This document shows positions 1 through 6,717 of a DNA stretch of 13,618 nucleotides, one piece after another. The stretch spans positions 1 to 13,618 of the forward strand of contig DAOUMU010000035.1 in assembly GCA_034409055.1 (NCBI GenBank), in the 5' to 3' direction. The position numbers and the translations under genes are program-made. The notes beneath the pieces were generated by a model, which was not told the DNA's origin, did not search any database, and saw only the letters and a list, made by a program, of their open reading frames with translations. Source of the DNA: DAOUMU01 sp034409055 (lineage in GTDB: Bacteria; Chloroflexota; Anaerolineae; 4572-78; J111). Positions within the stretch are counted from its first letter, which is position 1; every line of letters starts with the position of its first letter.

Positions 1-1232
1 CTGTCCCTCCCGGCAGCGAACTACGCACTTTCTTGCAGGAGCAGTTGCCGCCGTATATGCTGCCCTCGACCTTTGTTTCACTGGACACCCTGCCTTTAAC
101 CACTAGCGGTAAGATAGACCGTCGAGCCTTGCCGACGCCGGATCAAGTCGGACAAACGCCGAAAGAAACCTTTGCCGCTCCCCGAGATGAATTGGAACAC
201 CAATTGGCCGAGATTTGGGCCGAAATTCTTGGTCTTGAGCCAGTGGGCATCCACGATAATTTCTTCGAGTTGGGGGGACACTCCCTGCTGGCTGTGCGCC
301 TGTTCACTCAAATCGAGAAATTCTTTGGCAAAACTTTTCCTCTGACCACGCTCTTTCAGGCCCCGACGATTGAGCAACTGGCCACTATTCTCCGTGATAA
401 ACAGTGGTTGCCCCCTTCATTAGTCCAAATTCAAGCCGGTGGTTCCAAGCGCCCCTTCTTTTGTCTGGGGGGTGGTCTCGCTCTGGCCAATTTGGCCCGC
501 TATCTGGATACCGGGCAGCCGCTATATGGTATGGAGGTCATGGATTTGACTGGAGAACAGTTCTTCACCAGGGTTGAGGATATAGCCGCCCACTATATCA
601 GAGAAATGCAAACCGTCCAACCCGAGGGGCCTTATCTTTTGGGAGGCTTCTGCTTTGGCGGCCAGGTAGCCTTTGAGATGGCCCGGCAGCTTCAGGCCCA
701 AGATCAGACCGTGGCTTTGTTGGCCCTGTTTGATACCCGTGCTCCAGGTTCAAGACATCGCACTCCGTTCGCCCATCGGTTTACCCAAAAACTTAACTAT
801 TATCTGGATAACCTCATCCGGCTCGAACCTGAAGAGAAGCTAACCTTTGTTTTAGAACGAATACAAAATTTCTGGAAATGGATAATCTGGCGCAGAATCT
901 GGAAGATTGCCTATAAGTTTTATCGGCGCATCGAGCGTCCCTTACCTCCTCTTTTCCGGGACATTCAACAGGCCTACGCCCAGGCCGCTATAGACTATGT
1001 CGTGCAACTCTATCCGGGCCAGGTCACCCTCTTTGCCGGCAGCGAGCGTCCGGCGTGGTATAACCATGACTTTCAAATGGGCTGGGACAAGCTGGCTACT
1101 GGGGGGGTCAAGGTCTGCGAAGTGCCTGGTGAGCACGAAGATATATTTAAAGAGCCCCACGTCCGGGTCCTGGCCGAAAAGTTGAGTGCTTCCCTGGATA
1201 AAGCCCAGGCCGAGGTTTACGATGATGATTAA
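1..1232 (+). CDS. Nonribosomal peptide synthetase, C-terminal end (A domain tail - carrier protein - thioesterase), partial at 5' end
   Basis: The open frame runs in from the window edge (frame starts at base 3), so only the last ~409 residues are seen. Order of domains: the end of an adenylation domain with motif A10 (TTSGKIDRRALP, catalytic Lys at 111-113); a peptidyl carrier domain with LGGHSLLAVRL, whose Ser (282-284) carries phosphopantetheine; then a type I thioesterase. The thioesterase has GGFCFGG with Cys (651-653) at the nucleophile position, an Asp in LFDTRAPG (732-734) and a His in GEHEDIF (1134-1136), so the triad looks complete as Cys-Asp-His rather than Ser-Asp-His. A C-terminal thioesterase marks this as the last module, releasing the finished peptide by hydrolysis or cyclisation in the cytoplasm. 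The substrate pocket of the A domain lies outside the window, so the product cannot be predicted. The TAA stop is formed by the first bases of an inserted MITE and overlaps the next gene's ATGATG. Confidence 0.95.
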   Translation, partial: VPPGSELRTFLQEQLPPYMLPSTFVSLDTLPLTTSGKIDRRALPTPDQVGQTPKETFAAPRDELEHQLAEIWAEILGLEPVGIHDNFFELGGHSLLAVRLFTQIEKFFGKTFPLTTLFQAPTIEQLATILRDKQWLPPSLVQIQAGGSKRPFFCLGGGLALANLARYLDTGQPLYGMEVMDLTGEQFFTRVEDIAAHYIREMQTVQPEGPYLLGGFCFGGQVAFEMARQLQAQDQTVALLALFDTRAPGSRHRTPFAHRFTQKLNYYLDNLIRLEPEEKLTFVLERIQNFWKWIIWRRIWKIAYKFYRRIERPLPPLFRDIQQAYAQAAIDYVVQLYPGQVTLFAGSERPAWYNHDFQMGWDKLATGGVKVCEVPGEHEDIFKEPHVRVLAEKLSASLDKAQAEVYDDD

Positions 1233-3756
1233 GTACATCCAAATTTGCTCAGAAAAAGATTTTGAGTTTGTACCCAGACGGGCACAGGTAGTAACGACTT
1301 CAGTCGTTCCAGTCCAGCGGCCAAAACGCGGACGATGGTCCGCTCCGAGCTTGAAAATTGGATTTACTGGGGCTAAGCTATATGGGCTAATTGGTATAAC
1401 CCTTTTATTACTAACCCTGCTCCTCTCACCAAAACCAGCCTACGCCCAGGAACCGTGGCCTCCATTCTGGTTTGACTTAATCCCGTCGTATGAAAATGGC
1501 AAAATAACTTATCGCCTGGGACTTTTCAGCCAGGTTGACTGGCCAATGCCTGACTTGACGATTAAGATTCCATTGCCAGAAGGCACCCGCTTCCTGGAGG
1601 CCAGCACCCAACCAGGGGTCACTGTTGAATTTGATGGACAGGAAGTGACGTTCTTTACCTCCTCTTTCAACCGGTATATTGCAGAAAATTCCTTTATCCT
1701 CGAAGTGACAGATCCAACCATGACCGTCTTCACCACCCAGAGCTGGATCACGTGGAAAGGGAACCGGCCAGGTAATTATCTGACAGAACCTATGACCTTT
1801 GATATCAAACGAGAACCGTTAAACTGGACCGCCCCGTCTCCCTCTCGCCTACAACTTGGTATAGGGGCGATGGTAATCGACGATCTTATCAGTTACACGA
1901 TTTACCCGAAAGCGATTGACCGGTCACGGATGTGGGATGTAAAAATCAGCGTCCCTCTGCCTGAGGGGGCCATTTTTCTATCGGCTGATGCGTCCCCTCC
2001 CTTTGTAACCGGCTTTAACGACCAGGAAATCTCTTTCTCTCTCCTGGAACTGGAAGAACAAGCCGAAGCTGCCCCCCTCACTTTTAAGCTCTCTACCGCC
2101 GGGGTAACCACGCCCGTGGTGACCACCCAGATTTGGGCTGCCTGGAAGAACGCAGTTTTTGACGGTGATCCGGTGATTCCTGGGGAAGAGCAAATTATGA
2201 TCGAGGCCACCGTGGTCCGGTCACCCATTTCGCAGCGAGTGGTATTTGATACAAGTGGAGATGTACCGTTTCCCAGCTACGACTTAAAAAGTATTGCCTT
2301 TCAAGAAAACGAGGCTGCTCTCACCGTTATTTTTTATGTTAGCCAGGATGTAGGTTTGGTGGGCCAGCCGGTACAATACACTTCATTCATCGATAGCGAT
2401 TGCAACAGCGATACCGGTCAGCGGAGACGATATCGCGGAGCGGAGTATCAAGTTAGTTATAATCACCAGACAGGCCGGGCGACCATTACTCCCTGGGATG
2501 TAGCAACAAAAGATTGGCGCTGGTCCCAGGTAACTGAGTTGAATAGCTCGGTTGACGGCAAGACAATTAAAATATCGGTACCTTATCATTTGATCGGAGA
2601 AGGCCGGCAATTTTGCTGGGTGGGACAGGCTTCGAACAGATCGGATAGATTTCAATCAAACCTACCGGAGGACTGGCTGCCAAACGAGGAACATGCGAAA
2701 TTGGCTCGGTATGAAATCATAACGCCTCCCCCCCCTACCCCGCCCCCCCCGTCTCCTACTACTCCTATTATTACCGGTGTCAGCGGTAAGTTGGCTGTAT
2801 CCCTTAAAAATGAGCGGGGCTTTTACGATGTGTTTATTTTTTCTCTACTCAATGGCCAAGAAATTGCCAAAATACCAAACGCACGCCAGCCCAATTTCCG
2901 AGCCGATGGTCAGAGACTATTGATAAACCACGAAAGCACAGAAAATGTAAAACATAATTTGGCCGATGGACGAACAGCCATTTATGTTCTCAAAAATTAT
3001 AGGGCAATTGAAGATATCTATGAGTACAATTTGGCTGACAGAACTGAAAAGCAGGTCAGTGATACCCCCCCGGATTCTCATCCGTTTTACAATCCGCAGG
3101 GCAATCGGGTGGTGTATGGCAGTTTAAAACCACCGGTTGACCCTGATGACTCTCAACTGCCCTATGTTTTTGTGCAGTGTGGTTTGCTACCGCCTCACCA
3201 GGAGGTAGAACAACGCTGTCAGGACTTATCAAACTTCGGGGTGCTGGTACCGGCCGGCCAGCCAGGCGAAATATGGGGCAACTACCCGGTGTGGACCAGC
3301 AACGATATGATTGCTTATAGAGGATGCGATAGTTGGGCTCAATCGACCGCTTGCGGTATCTACATCGTTAGCTCCTTAGCCACCAGAGGCTTTAGTAACG
3401 GGACTATGCCCAGCCAACTGACCCAGGATGCTAATGATATCCCCTCTGACACTAAAGGTAACTTGATTGCTTTTACTGCTTACCGGGAAAACAACTGGGA
3501 GGCTTACCTGGTCAACCTGGATGGCTCTAAGGTCAGGAATTTGTCTAACAGTCCAAACTCGAGCGATGGTCTACCCACTATCTCGCCCAACGGTAACTGG
3601 ATTGCCTTTATCTCTGACCGTAACGGTCAGTGGGCGGTATGGGTCGTCCCGGTTACGGGGGGACCTGCCCAAAAGTTGTTTGATTTACCAACCAACACTC
3701 CCTGGGGCAATGATGACCGAGTCTGGATAAATGAACGCATTTCCTGGGGGCCATAA
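1222..3756 (+). CDS. Large exported protein: DUF11-like repeats, Pro-rich linker, TolB/PD40-like beta-propeller
   Basis: I chose ATG 1222 (844 residues; ATG 1225 is equally possible) because GAGG at 1212-1215 is well spaced and the start overlaps the synthetase stop, which suggests translational coupling. A hydrophobic stretch (ITLLLLTLLL, residues 59-68) followed by PAYA^QE is a typical signal peptide, but ~58 residues precede it, mostly encoded by a MITE (1231-1369). TTG 1351 would instead give a normal-length signal peptide. The mature part has two related beta domains at ~90-195 and ~212-325 (shared IPLPEG.RFLEA / VPLPEG.IFLSA and a W-[IA]-x-W-K end), a third domain at ~335-498 with Asp-rich FIDSDCNSDTG, a Pro-rich linker (~501-513), and a propeller at ~520-844 with PD40-type blades such as ISPNGNWIAFISDRNGQW. 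No enzyme motif is visible. It probably acts outside the cell in binding or surface assembly, by inference from the fold and context only. Confidence 0.85.
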   Translation: MMIKYIQICSEKDFEFVPRRAQVVTTSVVPVQRPKRGRWSAPSLKIGFTGAKLYGLIGITLLLLTLLLSPKPAYAQEPWPPFWFDLIPSYENGKITYRLGLFSQVDWPMPDLTIKIPLPEGTRFLEASTQPGVTVEFDGQEVTFFTSSFNRYIAENSFILEVTDPTMTVFTTQSWITWKGNRPGNYLTEPMTFDIKREPLNWTAPSPSRLQLGIGAMVIDDLISYTIYPKAIDRSRMWDVKISVPLPEGAIFLSADASPPFVTGFNDQEISFSLLELEEQAEAAPLTFKLSTAGVTTPVVTTQIWAAWKNAVFDGDPVIPGEEQIMIEATVVRSPISQRVVFDTSGDVPFPSYDLKSIAFQENEAALTVIFYVSQDVGLVGQPVQYTSFIDSDCNSDTGQRRRYRGAEYQVSYNHQTGRATITPWDVATKDWRWSQVTELNSSVDGKTIKISVPYHLIGEGRQFCWVGQASNRSDRFQSNLPEDWLPNEEHAKLARYEIITPPPPTPPPPSPTTPIITGVSGKLAVSLKNERGFYDVFIFSLLNGQEIAKIPNARQPNFRADGQRLLINHESTENVKHNLADGRTAIYVLKNYRAIEDIYEYNLADRTEKQVSDTPPDSHPFYNPQGNRVVYGSLKPPVDPDDSQLPYVFVQCGLLPPHQEVEQRCQDLSNFGVLVPAGQPGEIWGNYPVWTSNDMIAYRGCDSWAQSTACGIYIVSSLATRGFSNGTMPSQLTQDANDIPSDTKGNLIAFTAYRENNWEAYLVNLDGSKVRNLSNSPNSSDGLPTISPNGNWIAFISDRNGQWAVWVVPVTGGPAQKLFDLPTNTPWGNDDRVWINERISWGP
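1231..1369 (+). mobile_element. MITE-like element, left copy (non-autonomous, inverted relative to the copy at 6561)
   Basis: This ~139-bp stretch begins AAGTACATCCAAATTTGCTC and ends GAGCTTGAAAATTGGATTTACTG (read in two parts: 1350-1360 and 1361-1369), so the two ends are imperfect terminal inverted repeats of ~20 bp. It shares blocks with the reverse complement of 6561-6672: an 18-base block at the outer end, CAGTCCAGCGGCCAAAACGC in the middle, and TGGTCCGCTCCGAGCTTG plus the TIR at the inner end. An extra segment present only here includes a perfect small palindrome AACGACT-TC-AGTCGTT (1293-1308). No flanking target duplication is visible, so this copy is older or rearranged. It provides the stop of the upstream synthetase gene and is read through in frame by the downstream gene. 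Confidence 0.75.
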
Positions 3757-3758
3757 TC

Positions 3759-3908
3759 ATCTTACATTATCAGGAAGAAGAACCACGACCTGTGCTGATC
3801 ACTGATTTGAAAAAATGTTACGGGAGCCCAGAAATGCATAACCTTGATACAACAAAATTACTTCATAAGAGATATCCCTATGCAGCAGCCTCCCAGATTG
3901 GGCCACTT
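3759..3908 (+). pseudogene. Remnant of a GT4 glycosyltransferase 5' end (paralogue of the gene at 5431)
   Basis: Translated in the frame of the downstream beta-helix gene, this stretch reads ILHYQEEEPRPVLITDLKKC and on to ...YPYAAASQIGPLLH. It aligns with the first ~51 residues of the intact GT4 protein (MLHQEEKTNPVLIIDLAKRY ... YPYAVATLAGSPLH). About 22 of 41 residues are identical from VLI onward, with a one-codon gap near the start. The position matching the GT4 start codon is ATC (3759-3761) instead of ATG. The homology stops abruptly after PLLH, where the signal peptide of the beta-helix protein begins. This looks like a truncated duplicate whose open frame has been kept because it was joined to the next gene. 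Confidence 0.75.
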
Positions 3909-5411
3909 TTACATCTGATAACCCGCTTTAGCTTGACTGTTGGCCTGATCGTTATCTTGGTGGGATTGGTAGGACCGGCCTGGGTTCAGGCAGCCCTGAA
4001 TCCGGATACGGATAAAGTAGATAGCCCTGATAAGCGTGGTAATACGCTCCTGGCTAGCCAGGCAATCTTTGTCGCTCTTAATGGTAGTGATCCTAATGGC
4101 GATGGATCAATTGACAACCCATACCGTACTCTAAAAAAAGCAGCTAATGAGGCTTCACCGGGAGATACCATTTATGTACGCGGTGGTCTTTACACCGGCA
4201 CGAAAGATACTATTTACGGCATCAATGGTACCGCCCAGCAACCGATTACAATTCGCCCCTATCCCGGCGAAACAGTCATCTTTGATGGCACAAATGCCGG
4301 CATTAGTGGCAGTGAAAGTGTTATCGTGATTAACACCTCTAGCTATATTGTCTTTGAAGGATTCGAGATTCAAAATTCCCCCGGTCGCGGCCTCAGCACT
4401 TACGAAGCGCACCACATTACCATCCGTAACAATCGCGTCCATGATGTACAGCAGCGGGGCCTCAGCGGCGCTGGCGACAACCTTGTTTTTGAAGGTAACG
4501 AAGTGTGGCGAGCTGTTCTTGAAAACAAAGATGAAGCGAAGTCCAGTGGCTGGTCTGCAGTTATGGCTATTTACAAACGAGCTGATGGTTCCGACTCGAC
4601 TAATATCACCATTCGCAACAACCACATTCATGACTCTTGGGGAGAAGGCATTATTCCCTCTTATGCAGATGGGGTCGTAATTGAAGGCAATATTGTACAC
4701 GACACCTACAGCGTTAACATCTATCTTAATAGGAGCAACGGCGTTACGGTTAACGGCAATTACCTTTACAATACCGTAGATACCTATAACCGTAGTGATC
4801 ATGGCTATCCGGCTCACGGTATCAGTCTGGCGAATGAAGGACCTTCGGCTGGGCAAGGGACTTATGCGAATAACGTTACCATGGCCAACAACCTCATCGT
4901 GGGCACGGGTAGCGGTATCAGATATTGGCAAGCGGGCATTAGTGATCCTGAAAATACATATCGTAATCTTAAAATCTATTATAACGTCATTACCGGTACT
5001 CATATTGCTGCCATTTATATTGATGAAGTTGACGCAGCCCATTATGCCCCCAGTGGGGTGGTTGTTCAGAACAACATCATTCACGCTGGCACTAACGGTA
5101 CTACGTTAGATATTGGCAATCCCGAAGCCTGGACATTCTCGCATAACAACTGGCCCAACGGTGTTCCGCCTCTGGCTACCGGACCGAACAACTTTTCTGA
5201 GCCACCGCAATTCGTCAACCCAACAGTTGCGGGGGCGCCAACCGGATTCAAACTTCAATCTGGTTCCAGTAGCATTGGCAGGGGCACACCGGTAGACATT
5301 ATCACCGATTACTGGGGAAATTTTCGCGGGCAACAACCAACAGTCGGCATTCACGAGTTTTTCCCTGTTGTTCTTGATAAGATGGTTTACCTGCCGTCAA
5401 TCCAAAAATAG
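3834..5411 (+). CDS. Secreted right-handed parallel beta-helix protein (pectate-lyase-like fold, DUF1565-type)
   Basis: I chose ATG 3834 (525 residues) because GGGAG lies 7 bases upstream (3822-3826); GTG 3792 in the same frame would add 14 residues. The first ~26 residues derive from a decayed glycosyltransferase fragment, and a hydrophobic segment then ends in WVQA^A (~residue 53), a normal signal-peptidase site. The mature protein opens with FVALNGSDPNGDGSIDNPYRTLKKA, seen at ~79-103, and GDTIYVRGGLYTG at ~110-122, the usual DUF1565 start of a beta-helix. Repeated coils follow (NITIRNNHIHDS, GVVIEGNIVHDT, GVTVNGNYLYNT, NVTMANNLIVGT, GVVVQNNIIHAG). Such folds bind or cleave acidic polysaccharides, but no catalytic set is recognised, so lyase activity is unproven. 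The tail VYLPSIQK resembles C-terminal YLP motifs that I recall from many Chloroflexota secreted proteins. The GT4 gene starts 19 bases after the stop, so the two are probably co-transcribed. Confidence 0.9.
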   Translation: MHNLDTTKLLHKRYPYAAASQIGPLLHLITRFSLTVGLIVILVGLVGPAWVQAALNPDTDKVDSPDKRGNTLLASQAIFVALNGSDPNGDGSIDNPYRTLKKAANEASPGDTIYVRGGLYTGTKDTIYGINGTAQQPITIRPYPGETVIFDGTNAGISGSESVIVINTSSYIVFEGFEIQNSPGRGLSTYEAHHITIRNNRVHDVQQRGLSGAGDNLVFEGNEVWRAVLENKDEAKSSGWSAVMAIYKRADGSDSTNITIRNNHIHDSWGEGIIPSYADGVVIEGNIVHDTYSVNIYLNRSNGVTVNGNYLYNTVDTYNRSDHGYPAHGISLANEGPSAGQGTYANNVTMANNLIVGTGSGIRYWQAGISDPENTYRNLKIYYNVITGTHIAAIYIDEVDAAHYAPSGVVVQNNIIHAGTNGTTLDIGNPEAWTFSHNNWPNGVPPLATGPNNFSEPPQFVNPTVAGAPTGFKLQSGSSSIGRGTPVDIITDYWGNFRGQQPTVGIHEFFPVVLDKMVYLPSIQK

Positions 5412-5415
5412 TAAA

Positions 5416-5420
5416 TGAGG
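5416..5420 (+). promoter_or_regulatory. Ribosome binding site of the GT4 gene
   Basis: TGAGG lies 10 bases before ATG 5431 and supports that start. No ATG further upstream is in frame with a better site. The N-terminus so defined matches the position where homology with the decayed copy at 3759 begins. Confidence 0.5.
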
Positions 5421-5430
5421 TTTCCTACTG

Positions 5431-6552
5431 ATGCTCCATCAAGAAGAGAAAACAAACCCTGTGCTGATTATTGATCTGGCCAAACGTTACGGTGGCGCGG
5501 AAGTGCGCGTTCTTGATACAGCCAAATCACTTCACGGACAATACCCCTATGCGGTCGCTACCCTGGCCGGATCGCCCTTACACCAACGACTTGAGGCCGC
5601 CAAGCTGATTTCGCTGCCAGTGCCTTTTTCGCGGGGCGATCCCCGTCTCTTGATTTTTCTCTGGCGCGCTATTCGTCAAGAGGGCTATCGAGTCTTGGAT
5701 GCGCACAACGTTCAATCTCAATTTTGGGGGCACTTAGCGGCTATGCTGGCCGGGAAGATAACTAAAGTGTCCACTGTACACAGTGCCTATAAACTTGAGC
5801 ACCATAACTCGCTCAAGGGGCGAGCATACGAGCAAGTGCTGCGTCTTAATGCCTGGTGGGGCGTTCATTTTATTACCGTGTCAGCAGCAAACTACGCCTA
5901 CTTACAGGGCATTGGTATCCCAGAGGAGCGCATCTCCCTGATTCATAACAGCATCCAGTTGCCGGCACATTCTTCTCAAGAGCGAAACCTGCCCCTCCTG
6001 AAATCATTGGGATGGGAAAAAGAGGCGTACATTGTAATCGTCGTGGCCCGGGTCGAGCCGATAAAAGGGCATACTTTTTTGATAGAGGCGTTCAACCGGG
6101 TAGCGCAAGAACGGCCCCGGCTTCGTTGCCTGATTGTCGGTGAAGGTCGGGCCCGGGCGGCTCTTGAGGCTCAGGTAGAGCAGTCGAACCTCCAGGATCG
6201 AATTCGCTTTGCCGGTTTCCGGGATGATATACCTGATCTTTTGAGAGCCAGTGACCTTTTTTGCCTGCCTTCCCTCTCGGAAGGATTGCCCTACGCCTTA
6301 TTGGAAGCCTGTGCCCACCGCTTGCCGCTGCTGGTCACCAAGGTTGGCGGGATGGCCGATTTTTTAGTCCATCAGCAAACAGCTTTCCTGGTACCGCCTG
6401 CAGACCCTGGGACATTGGCCGAGGGACTGTGTTGGCTCATTGATCATCCCCAGGAAGCTGCGGCTATGGGCCAGGCGGCTTTTGACTATGTACAACAACG
6501 ATTCAGCCCGGACGAAATGATTGAGAAAACCCTGGCAGTATACCAGCAATAA
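5431..6552 (+). CDS. GT4-family glycosyltransferase (GT-B fold)
   Basis: This cytoplasmic retaining glycosyltransferase transfers a sugar from a nucleotide donor to a growing glycan or lipid-linked acceptor. At 373 residues it has normal family length. The N-terminal half holds VLIIDLAKRYGGAEVR (11-26), the glycine-rich acceptor-side loop, and DAHNVQSQFWGHLAA (~90-104). The C-terminal half holds VVARVEPIKGHTFLIEAF (204-221), the LIVGEGRARAALEA segment, and the donor-site E-x7-E motif SEGLPYALLEA with Glu284 and Glu292. GGMADFLVHQQTAFLVPP follows, as expected. No membrane segment is present. Donor and acceptor cannot be told from sequence. It sits between two secreted carbohydrate-related genes, so a role in surface or extracellular polysaccharide synthesis is likely. 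A truncated relic of a close paralogue lies at 3759-3908, fused to the previous gene, which points to a past tandem duplication of this gene. Confidence 0.93.
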   Translation: MLHQEEKTNPVLIIDLAKRYGGAEVRVLDTAKSLHGQYPYAVATLAGSPLHQRLEAAKLISLPVPFSRGDPRLLIFLWRAIRQEGYRVLDAHNVQSQFWGHLAAMLAGKITKVSTVHSAYKLEHHNSLKGRAYEQVLRLNAWWGVHFITVSAANYAYLQGIGIPEERISLIHNSIQLPAHSSQERNLPLLKSLGWEKEAYIVIVVARVEPIKGHTFLIEAFNRVAQERPRLRCLIVGEGRARAALEAQVEQSNLQDRIRFAGFRDDIPDLLRASDLFCLPSLSEGLPYALLEACAHRLPLLVTKVGGMADFLVHQQTAFLVPPADPGTLAEGLCWLIDHPQEAAAMGQAAFDYVQQRFSPDEMIEKTLAVYQQ

Positions 6553-6560
6553 ACGATACT

Positions 6561-6672
6561 CAGTAGATCCAATTTTCAAGCTCGGAGCGGACCAGTGCGA
6601 AGCCTCCCCGTGGGACAGTCCGCGTTTTGGCCGCTGGACTGTGGTCCAGCTAAAGCAAATTTGGATGTACTG
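6561..6672 (-). mobile_element. MITE-like element, right copy, with 5-bp target duplication
   Basis: This 112-bp element starts CAGTAGATCCAATTTTCAAG and ends with GCAAATTTGGATGTACTG, so its ends are terminal inverted repeats (CAGTA...TACTG). It is flanked by a perfect direct repeat ATACT (6556-6560 and 6673-6677), the expected footprint of transposase-mediated insertion. Inside are a GCGGAC...GTCCGC inverted pair (6587-6626 region) and a hairpin GCTGGAC-TGTG-GTCCAGC (6633-6650). It carries no coding capacity. It fills most of the 165-base gap between the GT4 and hydrolase genes and is the inverted partner of the copy at 1231-1369. When transcribed it would fold strongly and could modulate read-through. 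Confidence 0.8.
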
Positions 6673-6706
6673 ATACTGGGTTGATTTAGCCACCCTCTCC
6701 TGGAAT

Positions 6707-6712
6707 AAGGAG
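6707..6712 (+). promoter_or_regulatory. Ribosome binding site of the hydrolase gene
   Basis: AAGGAG lies 5 bases before ATG 6718 and 8 bases before the adjacent ATG 6721. It therefore supports a start at one of the two methionines; the protein differs by only one residue. Confidence 0.6.
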
Positions 6713-6717
6713 AACTG

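Noticed and set aside
4155..5084. 309-residue open frame on the minus strand
   Set aside because: It lies wholly inside the beta-helix gene in the antisense direction, has low-complexity Val/Ile/Asn content that mirrors the NN and IT repeats of the real gene, and lacks recognisable domains.
6587..6632. GCGGAC...GTCCGC hairpin followed by GTTTT as a terminator after the GT4 gene
   Set aside because: The stem is short (6 bp), the loop is long, and the T tract is only four bases; it is better explained as internal structure of the MITE.
6681..6706. Possible promoter (TTGATT ... GAATAA) before the hydrolase gene
   Set aside because: The putative -10 would overlap the ribosome binding site region, leaving no room for a leader; better explained by co-transcription from upstream.
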